Assembly: GCA_964444975.1 (NCBI GenBank)
Contig: CAYUJD010000006.1
Coordinates: forward strand, 25,945 to 89,944
Length of the DNA stretch: 64,000 nucleotides
Reading direction: 5' to 3'
Origin: VBAS01 sp964444975
GTDB lineage: Bacteria > Bacteroidota > Bacteroidia > Chitinophagales > Chitinophagaceae
This document shows, one piece after another, positions 29,995 to 40,134 of this stretch (its first letter is position 1; each line of letters begins with the position of its first letter). The notes under the pieces are model-generated. The model ran no database searches, was not told where the DNA came from, and worked only from the letters and a program-made list of their open reading frames with translations. The position numbers were made by a program, and so were the translations under genes.

Positions 29995-31113
29995 TCACTC
30001 CGCCTGCGCCGACAGTTCCGTGTTTTCTTTTCTGAAAAATTTTTTCAGAAAGCCAATATGATTGAAAAAATAAACAAGCAACATCATAAAGCCGAAAAGT
30101 ATGAGCAGCTGCCATTCCGGCTTCCAGTTTTTTATCCAGTACACAAGAATGAGTATGAAGCCATGAAATACGCAGATAAACCGGGAAGCAAAGCTATGGC
30201 TGAATCCTTTGTTTGTAATGAGGTGATGAATATGTGTTTTGTCAGCTGAAAACGGCGAACGTCCTTTCCAGAGCCGGGTGCCAAACACACGTACTGCATC
30301 GAACACCGGTATCAGCACAATGCCCAGCGTAAAAACATAAATGTTGGGTACCACCGGCGGGCGAATGGCATTTATCTTCATTAGCTGCACGCATAGCACC
30401 GAAATGATAAAACCCAGCACCAGCGAACCCGTATCGCCCATGAAAATGCGGGCGGGATTGAAATTGAAATACAGAAAACCCAGCAGGGCGCCGGCCAGCG
30501 CAAAAGCAACCAACGCATAGTTCAGGTCGTTGCTCAACGTTAAAAAGATTCCAAGGGTAACCAGGCTCATAAAACCCATGCCCCCCGCAAGCCCGTCAAT
30601 GCCGTCAATGAGGTTGAATGCATTGGTGATGCCCACAATGGCGACAACGGTAATGGTATACTGCGACACTATATGCAGCTCATGTATACCAAACAAACCG
30701 CCAAAGCTGGTGATACGGACACCCGCTACAGCAAGCAATGATGCAAGCCCTGCCTCGATTACCAGTTTATAACGGGCGGCAAGATCCCTCAGGTCGTCCA
30801 TGATGCCCACACCGAGCAACAGCACCATAGATAAATAAAAAGTGATAACTGCCGGGTGCGTATTAAAACGAAACCAGATTAAAAGCGAAACCAATGTGCC
30901 GCCAAATATGGCTATGCCTCCGAATGTGGGAATGGGCACAGTATGCTCTTTCCGGGCATTGGGCCGGTCGAAAAGTTTGAAGCGCTTTACCATCAGCATC
31001 ACCGGCGGAATAAAAATAAGCGTCAGCACAAAAGCTGTCACATAAGCCAGCATACCGTATTTGAAATCAGAAAAACTGATATCGGTTTGAAGTAGATAGA
31101 TGTGGTTATTCAT
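29995..31113 (-). CDS. WecA/MraY-family undecaprenyl-phosphate sugar-1-phosphate transferase
   Basis: The 372-residue polytopic membrane protein belongs to the glycosyltransferase 4 family. Visible signatures are VGIMDDLRD (metal-binding Asp pair), NAFNLIDGIDGLAGG, and RIFMGDTGSLVLGF, followed by a loop with HIHH. It probably transfers GlcNAc-1-P or a similar sugar phosphate from UDP-sugar to undecaprenyl phosphate, starting O-antigen or capsule units at the inner membrane. The ATG at 31113 is chosen over an upstream TTG at 31245 because the extra 44 residues are not family-like. Convergent with mnmE, with no bases between the stops. Confidence 0.9.
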   Translation of the reverse strand: MNNHIYLLQTDISFSDFKYGMLAYVTAFVLTLIFIPPVMLMVKRFKLFDRPNARKEHTVPIPTFGGIAIFGGTLVSLLIWFRFNTHPAVITFYLSMVLLLGVGIMDDLRDLAARYKLVIEAGLASLLAVAGVRITSFGGLFGIHELHIVSQYTITVVAIVGITNAFNLIDGIDGLAGGMGFMSLVTLGIFLTLSNDLNYALVAFALAGALLGFLYFNFNPARIFMGDTGSLVLGFIISVLCVQLMKINAIRPPVVPNIYVFTLGIVLIPVFDAVRVFGTRLWKGRSPFSADKTHIHHLITNKGFSHSFASRFICVFHGFILILVYWIKNWKPEWQLLILFGFMMLLVYFFNHIGFLKKFFRKENTELSAQAE

Positions 31114-31240
31114 CGGCACCGGTTTGACAGGATAAGGATTAGCTGGAGTGAAATTAAAAAAAAATTCCCGCAATGCAAGCCGTGTTTTATTGTGAACCGA
31201 ATAAAAAAAACGAGTTACCTGCTTCTTTGCTGCGGAATAG

Positions 31241-31248
31241 TACATTTG
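31241..31248 (+). promoter_or_regulatory. -7 box upstream of recG
   Basis: TACATTTG matches TAnnTTTG and lies 35 nt before the recG start codon. The -33 box is weak; the nearest TTTG (31226) is only 11 nt upstream. Confidence 0.4.
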
Positions 31249-31283
31249 TTTAAAAGGAATTTATACCATCGGCAGCCGACATA

Positions 31284-33374
31284 TTGAAGAGCCCCATTGA
31301 ATACCTGAAGGGCGTAGGGCCCCAGCGGGCCGACCTGCTTAAAAAAGAGCTGTGCATTTTTACTTTCCATGATTTGCTTTATCATTTCCCGCACCGGCAT
31401 GTTGATAAAACAAAAGTGAACCTGGTCAGCGACATCCATTCTGCTACTGAATACATACAGGTAGCCGGCACGCTGCTGAACATGGAAACAATAGGTGCAA
31501 AAAGGGGAAGACGGATGGTAGCAGGCCTGAAGGATAAATCAGGGTACCTTGAACTTGCCTGGTTCCAGGGTCTCAACTGGATTCAGAAAACACTGGAGCC
31601 GGGCAGGCAGTATCTTGTATTCGGACGTGTCACCTGGTTCCAGGGCCGGCCGCAAATGGTGCATCCCGAAATGGAACTGCTTACGGCAGATAAAACAGAA
31701 GGCAAATCCTTTCTTGAACCCATTTACCCCACTACTGAAAAGCTGCGGTCAAAAGCGTTAGGCGGAAGACAACTCGGCAAACTCACCTCCGTGCTGATGA
31801 AACTTATTTCGGAAAAAGATTTGCCCGAAATCCTGCCCGATGAAATTTTACAAAAATTAAAGCTCAGCAGCCGGTTCAAGGCATTTTCTCAAATTCATTT
31901 TCCTGCAAATACAACTGAATACGATGAAGCAGTAAAGCGGCTGAAGTTTGAAGAGCTTTTTCTTGCCCAGCTCCGTATGGCAAGAGTAAAATCGCAGCGT
32001 CATCGCTTCTCGCATGGGTTTGTTTTTGGCAAAGTGGGAGAATTTTTCAACTGCTTTTACACTCATCATCTTCCATTTGAGCTGACGGCTGCGCAAAAGC
32101 GGGTGATAAAAGAAATAAGAAAAGATACGGCCACCGGTAAACAGATGAACCGCCTGCTGCAGGGCGATGTGGGCAGCGGCAAAACCATCGTGGCATTACT
32201 CACCATGCTGATTGCGGCGGATAACGGCTATCAAAGCTGCCTGATGGCGCCTACTGAAGTGCTGGCACAGCAACATTACCAAAGTATTACTTCACTGCTC
32301 CGGCAATTGCCGGTGGAAGTGGCGCTGCTTACCGGCTCCACCAGAACATCGGAGCGAAAACTTATTCAGCAAAAACTAAGTGATGGTTCATTGCACATTC
32401 TTATAGGCACGCATGCAGTGATCGAAAAAGATGTGCAGTTCAGCAACCTCGGGCTGGCCATTGTGGATGAGCAGCACAAATTCGGCGTGGCGCAGCGGGC
32501 ATTGCTTTGGGAAAAAAATGAAACACCCCCGCATATTCTGGTCATGACCGCCACCCCCATTCCCCGTACATTGGCCATGACAGCCTACGGCGATCTTGAT
32601 TACAGTGTGATTGACGAACTGCCGCCCGGTCGCCAACCCGTAACTACCGTGCATCGTTATGAAAAAGACCGGCCCCGGGTGATGGAATTTCTGAAAACCG
32701 AAATCGCCAAGGGCCGGCAGGTTTATATCATATTCCCGCTGATTGAAGAAAGCAGTAAACTTGATTACGAAAACCTGATGAAAGGTTATGAAAATGTGAA
32801 AGCCTGGTTTGCCGAACCAACATACTGGATAAGTATGGTGCATGGCCGACAAAAGACTGACCAGAAAAATATTAATATGCAGCGCTTCGTTAATGGTGAT
32901 ACGCAGCTTATGGTTTCCACCACAGTGATTGAAGTCGGCGTGGATGTGCCCAATGCATCGGTGATGGTGATTGAAAGTGCAGAGAAGTTTGGTCTTTCGC
33001 AGCTGCACCAGCTGCGTGGCAGGGTGGGGCGGGGCGCTGATAAAAGCTACTGCATACTGCTGACCGCACAGGACATAGGCAATGATGCAAGAGAAAGGAT
33101 GAAAATAATGACTGCCACCGCCAACGGATTTATCATTGCTGAAAAAGACCTTGACATGCGTGGACCCGGTGATATTGAAGGCACAAGACAAAGCGGCGTA
33201 TTAAACTTCAGGCTCGCAAGCATAGTCCAAGACAGGCCTTTGCTGGAGCTGGCCCGTAAGTTTGCTGATGATATAATAGCAAAAGACCCTGAGCTTAATT
33301 CGGCAGAAAATTTGCGGCTGAAAAGCTACTTTCAAAGCCTGGAAGGAAAAACGGCCTGGAGCCGGATATCTTAA
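31284..33374 (+). CDS. recG: ATP-dependent DNA helicase RecG
   Basis: The 696-residue protein has an N-terminal wedge/OB region (LKGVGPQRADLL near the start), Walker A GDVGSGKT, the DEQH box (VDEQHKFG), the MTATPIPRT motif and the C-terminal QLHQLRGRVGRG and GPGDIEGTRQSG motifs. It remodels stalled replication forks and Holliday junctions. No ATG is available; TTG at 31284 gives the normal RecG N-terminus (MKSPIEYLKGVG) and the normal length. A -7 box lies upstream. Confidence 0.96.
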   Translation: MKSPIEYLKGVGPQRADLLKKELCIFTFHDLLYHFPHRHVDKTKVNLVSDIHSATEYIQVAGTLLNMETIGAKRGRRMVAGLKDKSGYLELAWFQGLNWIQKTLEPGRQYLVFGRVTWFQGRPQMVHPEMELLTADKTEGKSFLEPIYPTTEKLRSKALGGRQLGKLTSVLMKLISEKDLPEILPDEILQKLKLSSRFKAFSQIHFPANTTEYDEAVKRLKFEELFLAQLRMARVKSQRHRFSHGFVFGKVGEFFNCFYTHHLPFELTAAQKRVIKEIRKDTATGKQMNRLLQGDVGSGKTIVALLTMLIAADNGYQSCLMAPTEVLAQQHYQSITSLLRQLPVEVALLTGSTRTSERKLIQQKLSDGSLHILIGTHAVIEKDVQFSNLGLAIVDEQHKFGVAQRALLWEKNETPPHILVMTATPIPRTLAMTAYGDLDYSVIDELPPGRQPVTTVHRYEKDRPRVMEFLKTEIAKGRQVYIIFPLIEESSKLDYENLMKGYENVKAWFAEPTYWISMVHGRQKTDQKNINMQRFVNGDTQLMVSTTVIEVGVDVPNASVMVIESAEKFGLSQLHQLRGRVGRGADKSYCILLTAQDIGNDARERMKIMTATANGFIIAEKDLDMRGPGDIEGTRQSGVLNFRLASIVQDRPLLELARKFADDIIAKDPELNSAENLRLKSYFQSLEGKTAWSRIS

Positions 33375-33430
33375 CACAAGATTCAAAACCCGGTGTCGCT
33401 CTTTTTAGTTAATTTGGAAAAAATAAAACG

Positions 33431-36400
33431 TTGATCCGGTATTGCTACATAACCCTTGGTTTACTCTTCATCACCACTGCACTCAACGCCCAGTCCGGCA
33501 TTATTGAATTTATCGAAAACAAAGGCCAGTGGGACAGCCGTATTAAATTTAAAAGCGATGTGCCCGCAGGCCAATTTTATATCGGGGAAAAAGGGTTTAC
33601 CGTAGTGCAACACAACGAGCAGGACCTGAAGCAGCTTCATGAATACGCAAAGGGCCATAGGGATCCTGCAAAACGAAATTCACCATTCATTCTCCGTTCA
33701 CATGCTTATACAGTTGATTTTGCCGGCGCTTCGGAACAAACTGAGGTAGTACCGGATAAATTGCAGACTTATTACAACAATTATTTTATTGGCGACGATC
33801 CTTCCAAATGGGCAGGTCACTGCAGGATTTTCCAGGGCATAACGCTGAAAAACATTTACCCCAATACCGATGTAAGATATTATACAGAAAACGGGCGGAT
33901 GAAATATGACATTGTGGTAAAGCCCGGCGGCAATCCTGCAAGAATAGTAATGCGCTACACCGGGGCCGAGAAACTGGAGGTGCGTAATAAAGAGTTGCTG
34001 ATTAAAACCTCGGTGGGTGATGTGCGGGAACTGGAGCCTTACACGTACCAGTACGAAAACAATCAGCGCAAAACTGTTTCGTGCAAATATGTAGTTACCG
34101 GCAATGAAATAAGGTTTGATGTAAGAAATTATAATCCAAACGAAGTGCTGGTTATTGATCCCACTTTAATTTTTGTTTCTTTCAGCGGAAGTACAGGAAG
34201 TAACTGGGGTTTTACAGCCACTTATGGCCCGGATGGTAGTTTTTATGGTGGCGGAATAAATATCGAGCCGGGTTTTCCGGTTAGCCCCGGAGCTTTTCAA
34301 ACTGTTTGGGGAGGCGGGTCCAGTTCACCACCATCTGATATGAGTATTATCAGGCTGAATGCTACGGGCACAGCAAGAGTATTTGCAACCTATATTGGCG
34401 GTTCTGGTGATGATCAACCACACAGCCTTATGGTTGACGGAGCCGGCAATGTGGTAATAGCTGGCCGTACAAATTCACCACTTACCGGCACGGGCTCATA
34501 TCCTGTTACCGGCGGAGCGGCAGGGTTAGTGGGGCCATGCGGTTCTTATGATATTGTTGTTACCAAGCTGAATGCAGCCGGCACAGCTTTGATTGGTTCT
34601 AAAAGAATCGGCGGCACCAGCGACGATGGAGTGAATATTAACCCAAACAGGAGTGGTATCAGTTCATTGCAGCAAAACTATGGCGACGACGGAAGAAGCG
34701 AAGTGATACTTGACGGAAGCGGTAATGCTTATGTGGCTTCCTGTACCAGGTCAAATAATTTTCCGGCAACGGCAGGAGTTTTTCAGCCAAACTTTGGTGG
34801 CGGCAGCCAGGATGGTGTAGTGTTGAAATTGAATGGAAATATTTCATCGGTTTTATTTGCCAGTTATCTTGGCGGCAATGCCGATGATGCGGCTTATGTG
34901 CTTTCCCTTGCGGCCAACGGTAATATTTATGTAGCTGGCGGCACAGCCAGCACCGGTAATTTTCCCGGTAATACAGCAGGCACCATTGGCCCTTCAAACA
35001 ACGGCGGTATTGATGGATTTATATCTGTCATCAGTAATAATGGCGGGGGCATCATCCGCTCTACTTTTCTTGGCACATCAGCTACCGACCAGGTTTTTGG
35101 CATACAATTCGACCTGCAGGGCTTTCCTTATGTATGCGGGCAAACAAGAGGCGCATGGCCGGTTATTAATGCTGCTTTCAGCAATGCCGGCGCACCGCAG
35201 TTTATTGCCAAGCTGCAACCTGACCTGTCCGCCTATGTTTATTCCACTACTTTTGGCCGTTCGGCAACCACACCCAATATTTCAATCACGGCTTTTTTGG
35301 TTGATAACTGCGAGAATGTTTATGTTTCCGGTTGGGGTGGCGACATTTTTCCGCCAAATAATCCTTATCAATCTTCTTCAACATCCGGAATGCCAATAAC
35401 GGCTGATGCAATTCAAAGCTCAACCGACGGGCACGATTTTTATTTTTTTGTATTAAGAAAAAATGCGACTGCGCAGTTATTTGGGAGTTATTTTGGACAA
35501 AACGGAGGCTTTACTGATCATGTGGACGGTGGCACCAGCCGTTTCGACCAGCAAGGCGTAATTTACCAGGCCGTGTGCGGCAATTGCGCCGGCGGCGCAG
35601 TTTTTCCCACTACGCCGGGTGTTTGGGGGCCTAATAATAATGCTGCAGGTACCCAAGGTTGCAATCTCGCCATGATAAAAATATCTTTCGATTTTGCAGG
35701 CGTGGATGCAGGAGTGCAATCGATGATAAATGGGGTGCCAAGAGATACGGCCGGCTGTGTGCCGCTAACAGTTGATTTCAGAGATACCATTGCCAATGCA
35801 GTTACTTACTACTGGTATTTTAATGATGGCACATTGCCCAGTCCCGTTATTACTACCACGCCCAACATCACACATACTTTTAATACACCGGGTGTATTCC
35901 AGGTAATGCTGATAGCCGAAGATTCCACTACCTGCAATATCAGGGATACATCCTACATTAATATAAAAGTCGGCGACTTGCAGGCCACGCTTGATTTCAA
36001 CCCGGTAAAACTGGCGCCCTGCGATTCACTGAAATACCGGTTTGATAATTTATCGGTGGCGCCACCCGTTCGCCCGTTTACCAACCAGTCCTTTGTGTGG
36101 GATTTTGGCGATGGTTCGCCTACAGTAACTACCGGCACGGCATCCGTATTTCATTCCTATGCGGCGCCGGGCTCTTATACTGTAAAACTTATTCTTATTG
36201 ACTCAGCCTACTGCAATGCGCCGGATACAGTAATAAAAATCATCAGCATTGCACCGCTGGTGGTGGCACAGTTTACCACACCGCCAACCGGTTGTGTACC
36301 ATATACCACACAGTTCACCAATACGTCTATTGCCGGTCAAACTTTCCAGTGGAATTTTGGCGATGGCAATACAAGCACGGCCACCAACCCGGTGCATACT

Positions 36401-37027
36401 TATACCGTTGCCGGTACCTACACCATTACGTTAATCGCCACCGACCCCAATACCTGCAATATTTCCGACACGACATCGCTTACCATTAATGTTTTCAACA
36501 ACCCGGTTTCCAATTTCAGCTTTACTCCCGATCCGCCGGTTGAAAACACACCGACAACATTCAGCAACCTTGCTTCGCCGGATGCGGTAAACTTTAAGTG
36601 GCTCTTTGGCGATGGTGATACGCTTGTTACCACATCCCGCCTGCCCGTGCAGCACCAGTACAACGTTACCGGCACTTATACGGCTTGTTTGGTGGCCATC
36701 AATGCTGCCGGCTGCGCCGATACGCTTTGCCGCGATGTAAGGGCATTGATAGCGGCGCTGGTGGATGTGCCTAATGCGTTTACCCCGCAGAGCGGCGATG
36801 TAAACAGCGTGGTGATGGTGAGGGGTTTCGGCATTACTAAAATGCGTTTTATTATCTGGAACCGCTGGGGACAAAAGGTGTTTGAAACCAGCGACAGGAA
36901 CACAGGGTGGGACGGAAAATACAAAGGCGTGCTGCAGCCCATGGATGTGTATGCTTATACGCTGGATGTGGAATTTTTTGACGGAACCAAAACAACTAAA
37001 AAAGGTGACATAACTTTGATACGATAA
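33431..37027 (+). CDS. T9SS type B-sorted SBBP/PKD surface protein
   Basis: The 1198-residue protein starts at a TTG with a Sec signal (MIRYCYITLGLLFITTALNA). It then has an IIEFIENKGQWDSRIKFKSD region typical of DUF7948 proteins, SBBP-type beta-propeller repeats (FATYIGGSGDD, FASYLGGNADD, each followed by G.A.V.G.T strands), four PKD domains (FVWDFGDG, FQWNFGDG, FKWLFGDG and a YWYFNDG variant), and a C-terminal type B sorting domain (PNAFTPQSGDVN, IIWNRWGQKVFE, WDGKYKG, DVYAYTLDVEF). It should cross the outer membrane by type IX secretion and act at the cell surface in adhesion or gliding. The PorP/SprF gene follows by 23 nt, repeating the arrangement at 57-52 kb. Confidence 0.9.
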   Translation: MIRYCYITLGLLFITTALNAQSGIIEFIENKGQWDSRIKFKSDVPAGQFYIGEKGFTVVQHNEQDLKQLHEYAKGHRDPAKRNSPFILRSHAYTVDFAGASEQTEVVPDKLQTYYNNYFIGDDPSKWAGHCRIFQGITLKNIYPNTDVRYYTENGRMKYDIVVKPGGNPARIVMRYTGAEKLEVRNKELLIKTSVGDVRELEPYTYQYENNQRKTVSCKYVVTGNEIRFDVRNYNPNEVLVIDPTLIFVSFSGSTGSNWGFTATYGPDGSFYGGGINIEPGFPVSPGAFQTVWGGGSSSPPSDMSIIRLNATGTARVFATYIGGSGDDQPHSLMVDGAGNVVIAGRTNSPLTGTGSYPVTGGAAGLVGPCGSYDIVVTKLNAAGTALIGSKRIGGTSDDGVNINPNRSGISSLQQNYGDDGRSEVILDGSGNAYVASCTRSNNFPATAGVFQPNFGGGSQDGVVLKLNGNISSVLFASYLGGNADDAAYVLSLAANGNIYVAGGTASTGNFPGNTAGTIGPSNNGGIDGFISVISNNGGGIIRSTFLGTSATDQVFGIQFDLQGFPYVCGQTRGAWPVINAAFSNAGAPQFIAKLQPDLSAYVYSTTFGRSATTPNISITAFLVDNCENVYVSGWGGDIFPPNNPYQSSSTSGMPITADAIQSSTDGHDFYFFVLRKNATAQLFGSYFGQNGGFTDHVDGGTSRFDQQGVIYQAVCGNCAGGAVFPTTPGVWGPNNNAAGTQGCNLAMIKISFDFAGVDAGVQSMINGVPRDTAGCVPLTVDFRDTIANAVTYYWYFNDGTLPSPVITTTPNITHTFNTPGVFQVMLIAEDSTTCNIRDTSYINIKVGDLQATLDFNPVKLAPCDSLKYRFDNLSVAPPVRPFTNQSFVWDFGDGSPTVTTGTASVFHSYAAPGSYTVKLILIDSAYCNAPDTVIKIISIAPLVVAQFTTPPTGCVPYTTQFTNTSIAGQTFQWNFGDGNTSTATNPVHTYTVAGTYTITLIATDPNTCNISDTTSLTINVFNNPVSNFSFTPDPPVENTPTTFSNLASPDAVNFKWLFGDGDTLVTTSRLPVQHQYNVTGTYTACLVAINAAGCADTLCRDVRALIAALVDVPNAFTPQSGDVNSVVMVRGFGITKMRFIIWNRWGQKVFETSDRNTGWDGKYKGVLQPMDVYAYTLDVEFFDGTKTTKKGDITLIR

Positions 37028-37050
37028 TTTGATAATTTGAAAATGTGTGA

Positions 37051-38115
37051 ATGAAAATTAAGCGCAAAATATTATTTGGAATTTGTCAACTCGGATTCGT
37101 GTTTTTTTTTCTGGGCCATACACCTTGTGTCTTCAGTCAGGATCTTCATTTTTCCCAATTCATAAATTCGCCGCTTACCACCAACCCGGCCAATACGGGT
37201 TTTATTCCCGGGGGCGATTACCGTGTGGGCATAAATTACCGCAACCAGTGGTCGAGCATTATGGCCATTCCGTACAAAACCATGAGTGCTTTTGGCGATG
37301 CACAGGTGATGCGCAACCGTTTTGAAACGGGCTGGATTGGCGCCGGCGGTGTTATTCTGCGTGATGTTGCCGGCAGCGGCAATCTTACTTCCACAAAAAT
37401 TTATGGCTCGCTGGCATATCACCAGCTTATTGATGCGGGCAGTCTTGTCAGCGCCGGATTCAATGTGGGCTGGTCAAATAAACAGATTAACGTAACCAAC
37501 CTGAAATTTCCAGACCAGTTCGACGGTAAATTTTTCGATAACAAATTGCCAACCTCGGTAGCGCTGGCCAACAACAACATCAATTACCTCGATATTCAGC
37601 TGGGATTAAACTATGCCTATTTCCCCAACGATAAAGTTTATTTGAATGCCGGTTATTCGGCGCATCATGTAAACAGGCCAAGAGAATCTTTCTTTAATGC
37701 AGCGCCGGGTATTGACAACCGGGTTGCCGTAAGGCATATCGGTTTTTTAAACGGAAGCTTTCTGGTAAATAACCAATGGCTCATCAATCCCAATGTCTAT
37801 TTTACCACGCAGGCAAAGGCAATGGAAATTGTAGGGGGACTGAATGCACATTATGATCTTTCGGGCGATGGTACCTACCAGCTCATCGCCGGCTTGTATT
37901 ATCGATACCAGGATGCTTTTGTGCCGATGATCGGGTTGCAATGGAATGACATCAGGGCCACATTCACGTATGATGCCACTACATCTACATTGAAAAACTA
38001 TAATAACGGCCGGGGAGCTTTCGAATTTTCTCTCATCAAAGAAGGTATCTTCAATTCCTTCCAGGGTTCCAAGAGGGACTTCAAATGTCCTGACCTGAGA
38101 AATAAAGTTTACTAA
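37051..38115 (+). CDS. PorP/SprF-family T9SS outer-membrane protein (copy 1)
   Basis: The 354-residue protein has a signal peptide and, after it, the QDLHFSQFINSPLTTNPANTG motif diagnostic of the PorP/SprF family, then a beta-barrel-like pattern of alternating aromatic strands. SprF is needed for secretion of its neighbouring SprB-type substrate in Flavobacterium, so this copy probably serves the large PKD protein encoded just upstream. Its C-terminus (SKRDFKCPDLRNKVY) is polar. A second copy, 338 aa, is at 52008-53024. Confidence 0.9.
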   Translation: MKIKRKILFGICQLGFVFFFLGHTPCVFSQDLHFSQFINSPLTTNPANTGFIPGGDYRVGINYRNQWSSIMAIPYKTMSAFGDAQVMRNRFETGWIGAGGVILRDVAGSGNLTSTKIYGSLAYHQLIDAGSLVSAGFNVGWSNKQINVTNLKFPDQFDGKFFDNKLPTSVALANNNINYLDIQLGLNYAYFPNDKVYLNAGYSAHHVNRPRESFFNAAPGIDNRVAVRHIGFLNGSFLVNNQWLINPNVYFTTQAKAMEIVGGLNAHYDLSGDGTYQLIAGLYYRYQDAFVPMIGLQWNDIRATFTYDATTSTLKNYNNGRGAFEFSLIKEGIFNSFQGSKRDFKCPDLRNKVY

Positions 38116-38177
38116 TCAGTCTTCCTCACAAATGTTTATTGATAACCGGCTGCACTGGCAGGGTTTTATCATATTAC

Positions 38178-38208
38178 TTATTTATGCGACTTTTGCACGC
38201 ATAAATAA
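38178..38208. promoter_or_regulatory. Perfect 11-bp inverted repeat before the FAD-oxidase gene
   Basis: TTATTTATGCG and CGCATAAATAA flank a 9-nt loop containing ACTTTTG. The loop includes GACTTTTG, one base off the -7 consensus TAnnTTTG, and the ATG follows 6 nt after the right arm. It could be an operator on the promoter or a 5' hairpin in the mRNA. Confidence 0.5.
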
Positions 38209-38214
38209 AAACGC

Positions 38215-39624
38215 ATGCAAAGCGCAGTAAAACCAGGCCTTACATCAGAAATCATCAGCAGGTTTAAAGACATTGTGGGTGATGACTATGTGTTTCTTGA
38301 TGAAACAACAATTGAACATTATGCCCACGATGAAACGGAAAACCTGCATTACCTGCCCGATGTGGTGATAAAACCACGCACTACGGAAGAAATCAGCGCC
38401 ATCATGAAAATATGTAATGCGGAAAAAATTCCAGTGACACCGCGGGGCGCCGGCACAGGACTCAGCGGAGGTGCGCTGCCACATCTTGGCGGTGTTTTGC
38501 TTGCTGTTGAAAGAATGAATTCCATACTTGACATAGATGAACGTAACCTGCAGGTAACAACCGAGCCCGGTGTGATTACCGAAGTGCTGCAGGTGGCGGT
38601 GAAGGAAAAGGGTTTGTTTTATCCGCCCGACCCGGCCAGCCGCGGTTCCTGTTTTATCGGAGGCAATATTGCTGAAAACAGCGGTGGCCCCAAAGCAGTA
38701 AAATATGGCGTGGTAAAAGATTATGTGCTCAACCTCGAAATGGTATTGCCCACTGGTGAAATCATCTGGACTGGCGCCAACGTTTTAAAAAACTCCACGG
38801 GTTATAATCTGACGCAGCTGGTGGTAGGCAGCGAAGGCACGCTGGGCATAGTAACAAAAATTGTATTGCGCCTGATTCCCCATCCCAGGTATGATTTACT
38901 GATGCTGGTGCCGTTTCGTAAACTGGAACAGGCCGGTGAAGCAGTGAGTGAAATATTCAAAGCAGGCTTTGTACCCAGCGCCATGGAGCTGGTAGAAATT
39001 GATGCGCTGAAAATTGTCAGCGATTTTGTTGACATCAGCGCCGTGCCTATCACTGCCGACCTGGAAGCTCACCTGCTGATAGAAGTGGACGGCAACGATA
39101 TGGATGTGCTGATGCGTGAGATGGAAGCCATCAGCGAACTGCTGACAAAATATGATATTGGTGAAATTTATTTTGCCGATGATGCGCAGCAGAAAGCCGA
39201 GCTATGGAAACTGAGAAGGAGAGTGGCTGAAGCTGTGAAGCTGGCGGGCTACACAATAGAAGAAGATACCGTGGTGCCGAGAGCTGAACTGCCGGCTCTT
39301 ATTCGTGGAGTGAAAGAACTGGGTGCCAAACATAATTACAAGGCGGTGTGCTACGGTCATGCCGGCGATGGCAACCTGCACATCCGCATTATGAAAGAAG
39401 GCACGCCAAACAGCTATGGCGATGCGGAAATGACCCGCTGCCTGCGGGCCCTGTTTGCACTGGTAAAAAAACTGGGCGGCACCATCAGCGGCGAGCACGG
39501 CATAGGGCTGATTCAAAAAGGTTTTATGGATATTGTGTTTGAACAAAAGCAGCTGGAGCTGATGCGGCAAATTAAAAAAGCCTTTGATCCGAATAATATT
39601 CTCAATCCCGGAAAAATATTCTGA
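38215..39624 (+). CDS. FAD-linked oxidase, GlcD/D-lactate dehydrogenase family
   Basis: The 469-residue protein has the PCMH-type FAD-binding domain (PVTPRGAGTGLSGGALPHLG near residue 78 and the ENSGGPKAVKYGVVKDYVL stretch near residue 160) and the C-terminal FAD-oxidase domain with the GHAGDGNLHIRI metal/substrate motif and SGEHGIGLIQKGF. It probably oxidises a 2-hydroxy acid such as glycolate or D-lactate, feeding electrons to quinone or another carrier. The acceptor subunits GlcE/GlcF are not nearby. Its stop overlaps the next ATG (TGATG), implying translational coupling. Confidence 0.9.
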   Translation: MQSAVKPGLTSEIISRFKDIVGDDYVFLDETTIEHYAHDETENLHYLPDVVIKPRTTEEISAIMKICNAEKIPVTPRGAGTGLSGGALPHLGGVLLAVERMNSILDIDERNLQVTTEPGVITEVLQVAVKEKGLFYPPDPASRGSCFIGGNIAENSGGPKAVKYGVVKDYVLNLEMVLPTGEIIWTGANVLKNSTGYNLTQLVVGSEGTLGIVTKIVLRLIPHPRYDLLMLVPFRKLEQAGEAVSEIFKAGFVPSAMELVEIDALKIVSDFVDISAVPITADLEAHLLIEVDGNDMDVLMREMEAISELLTKYDIGEIYFADDAQQKAELWKLRRRVAEAVKLAGYTIEEDTVVPRAELPALIRGVKELGAKHNYKAVCYGHAGDGNLHIRIMKEGTPNSYGDAEMTRCLRALFALVKKLGGTISGEHGIGLIQKGFMDIVFEQKQLELMRQIKKAFDPNNILNPGKIF

Positions 39625-40112
39625 TGCAAAGCCACCTGCCTGCCACACCTAAAGAAGCATTGCGTCAATTGCAATTATTGTTTTTTGGAATGGTGGCCGC
39701 CGTACTTTTATTTTCGGTGACATTGATTTTTTTAAAACAGACCCGGGCCATGCCGCCGGTAGTAACGGATAAATCCGTAATCAATATCCTGTTTATTGCC
39801 ATGCTGCTTGCTGTGGCAGCCTGTGTATCTCTTGCAGAATTTTTTTACCGGAAAAAATTGAAAACACTGCAGCAAGGCAACAGTGTATTAATGGAAAAAT
39901 TCAACACTTACCGGCCCGCATTGGCGCTGTTCCTTGTATTGAATGAAGTGCCCGCATGCTTGTCAATGATTCTTTACCTGCTCACAGGCGCTGTTCATTT
40001 CCTGTTTATCGCCGGCATTCTTTGGGTAAATATGATACTGAAATATCCCGCAAAATCTAAAATTTTTAACGAATTGCAGTTAAACACTGCTGAACAAATG
40101 GAGTTAAATTAG
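39624..40112 (+). CDS. Hypothetical four-helix membrane protein
   Basis: The 162-residue protein has hydrophobic segments at about residues 18-38, 53-69, 97-119 and 121-137, with a basic YRKKLKTLQQ loop between the second and third. No family is recognised. It overlaps the FAD-oxidase stop codon by one base, so it is likely coupled to it. The next gene (outer-membrane protein) follows after 22 nt. Confidence 0.7.
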   Translation: MQSHLPATPKEALRQLQLLFFGMVAAVLLFSVTLIFLKQTRAMPPVVTDKSVINILFIAMLLAVAACVSLAEFFYRKKLKTLQQGNSVLMEKFNTYRPALALFLVLNEVPACLSMILYLLTGAVHFLFIAGILWVNMILKYPAKSKIFNELQLNTAEQMELN

Positions 40113-40134
40113 CTGTTTAATTAAAAACCATTTT

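Noticed and set aside
32388..33191. 267-residue minus-strand ORF opposite recG
   Set aside because: Composition is typical of the antisense of a real gene (many His/Cys/Phe), and recG is intact across the whole span.
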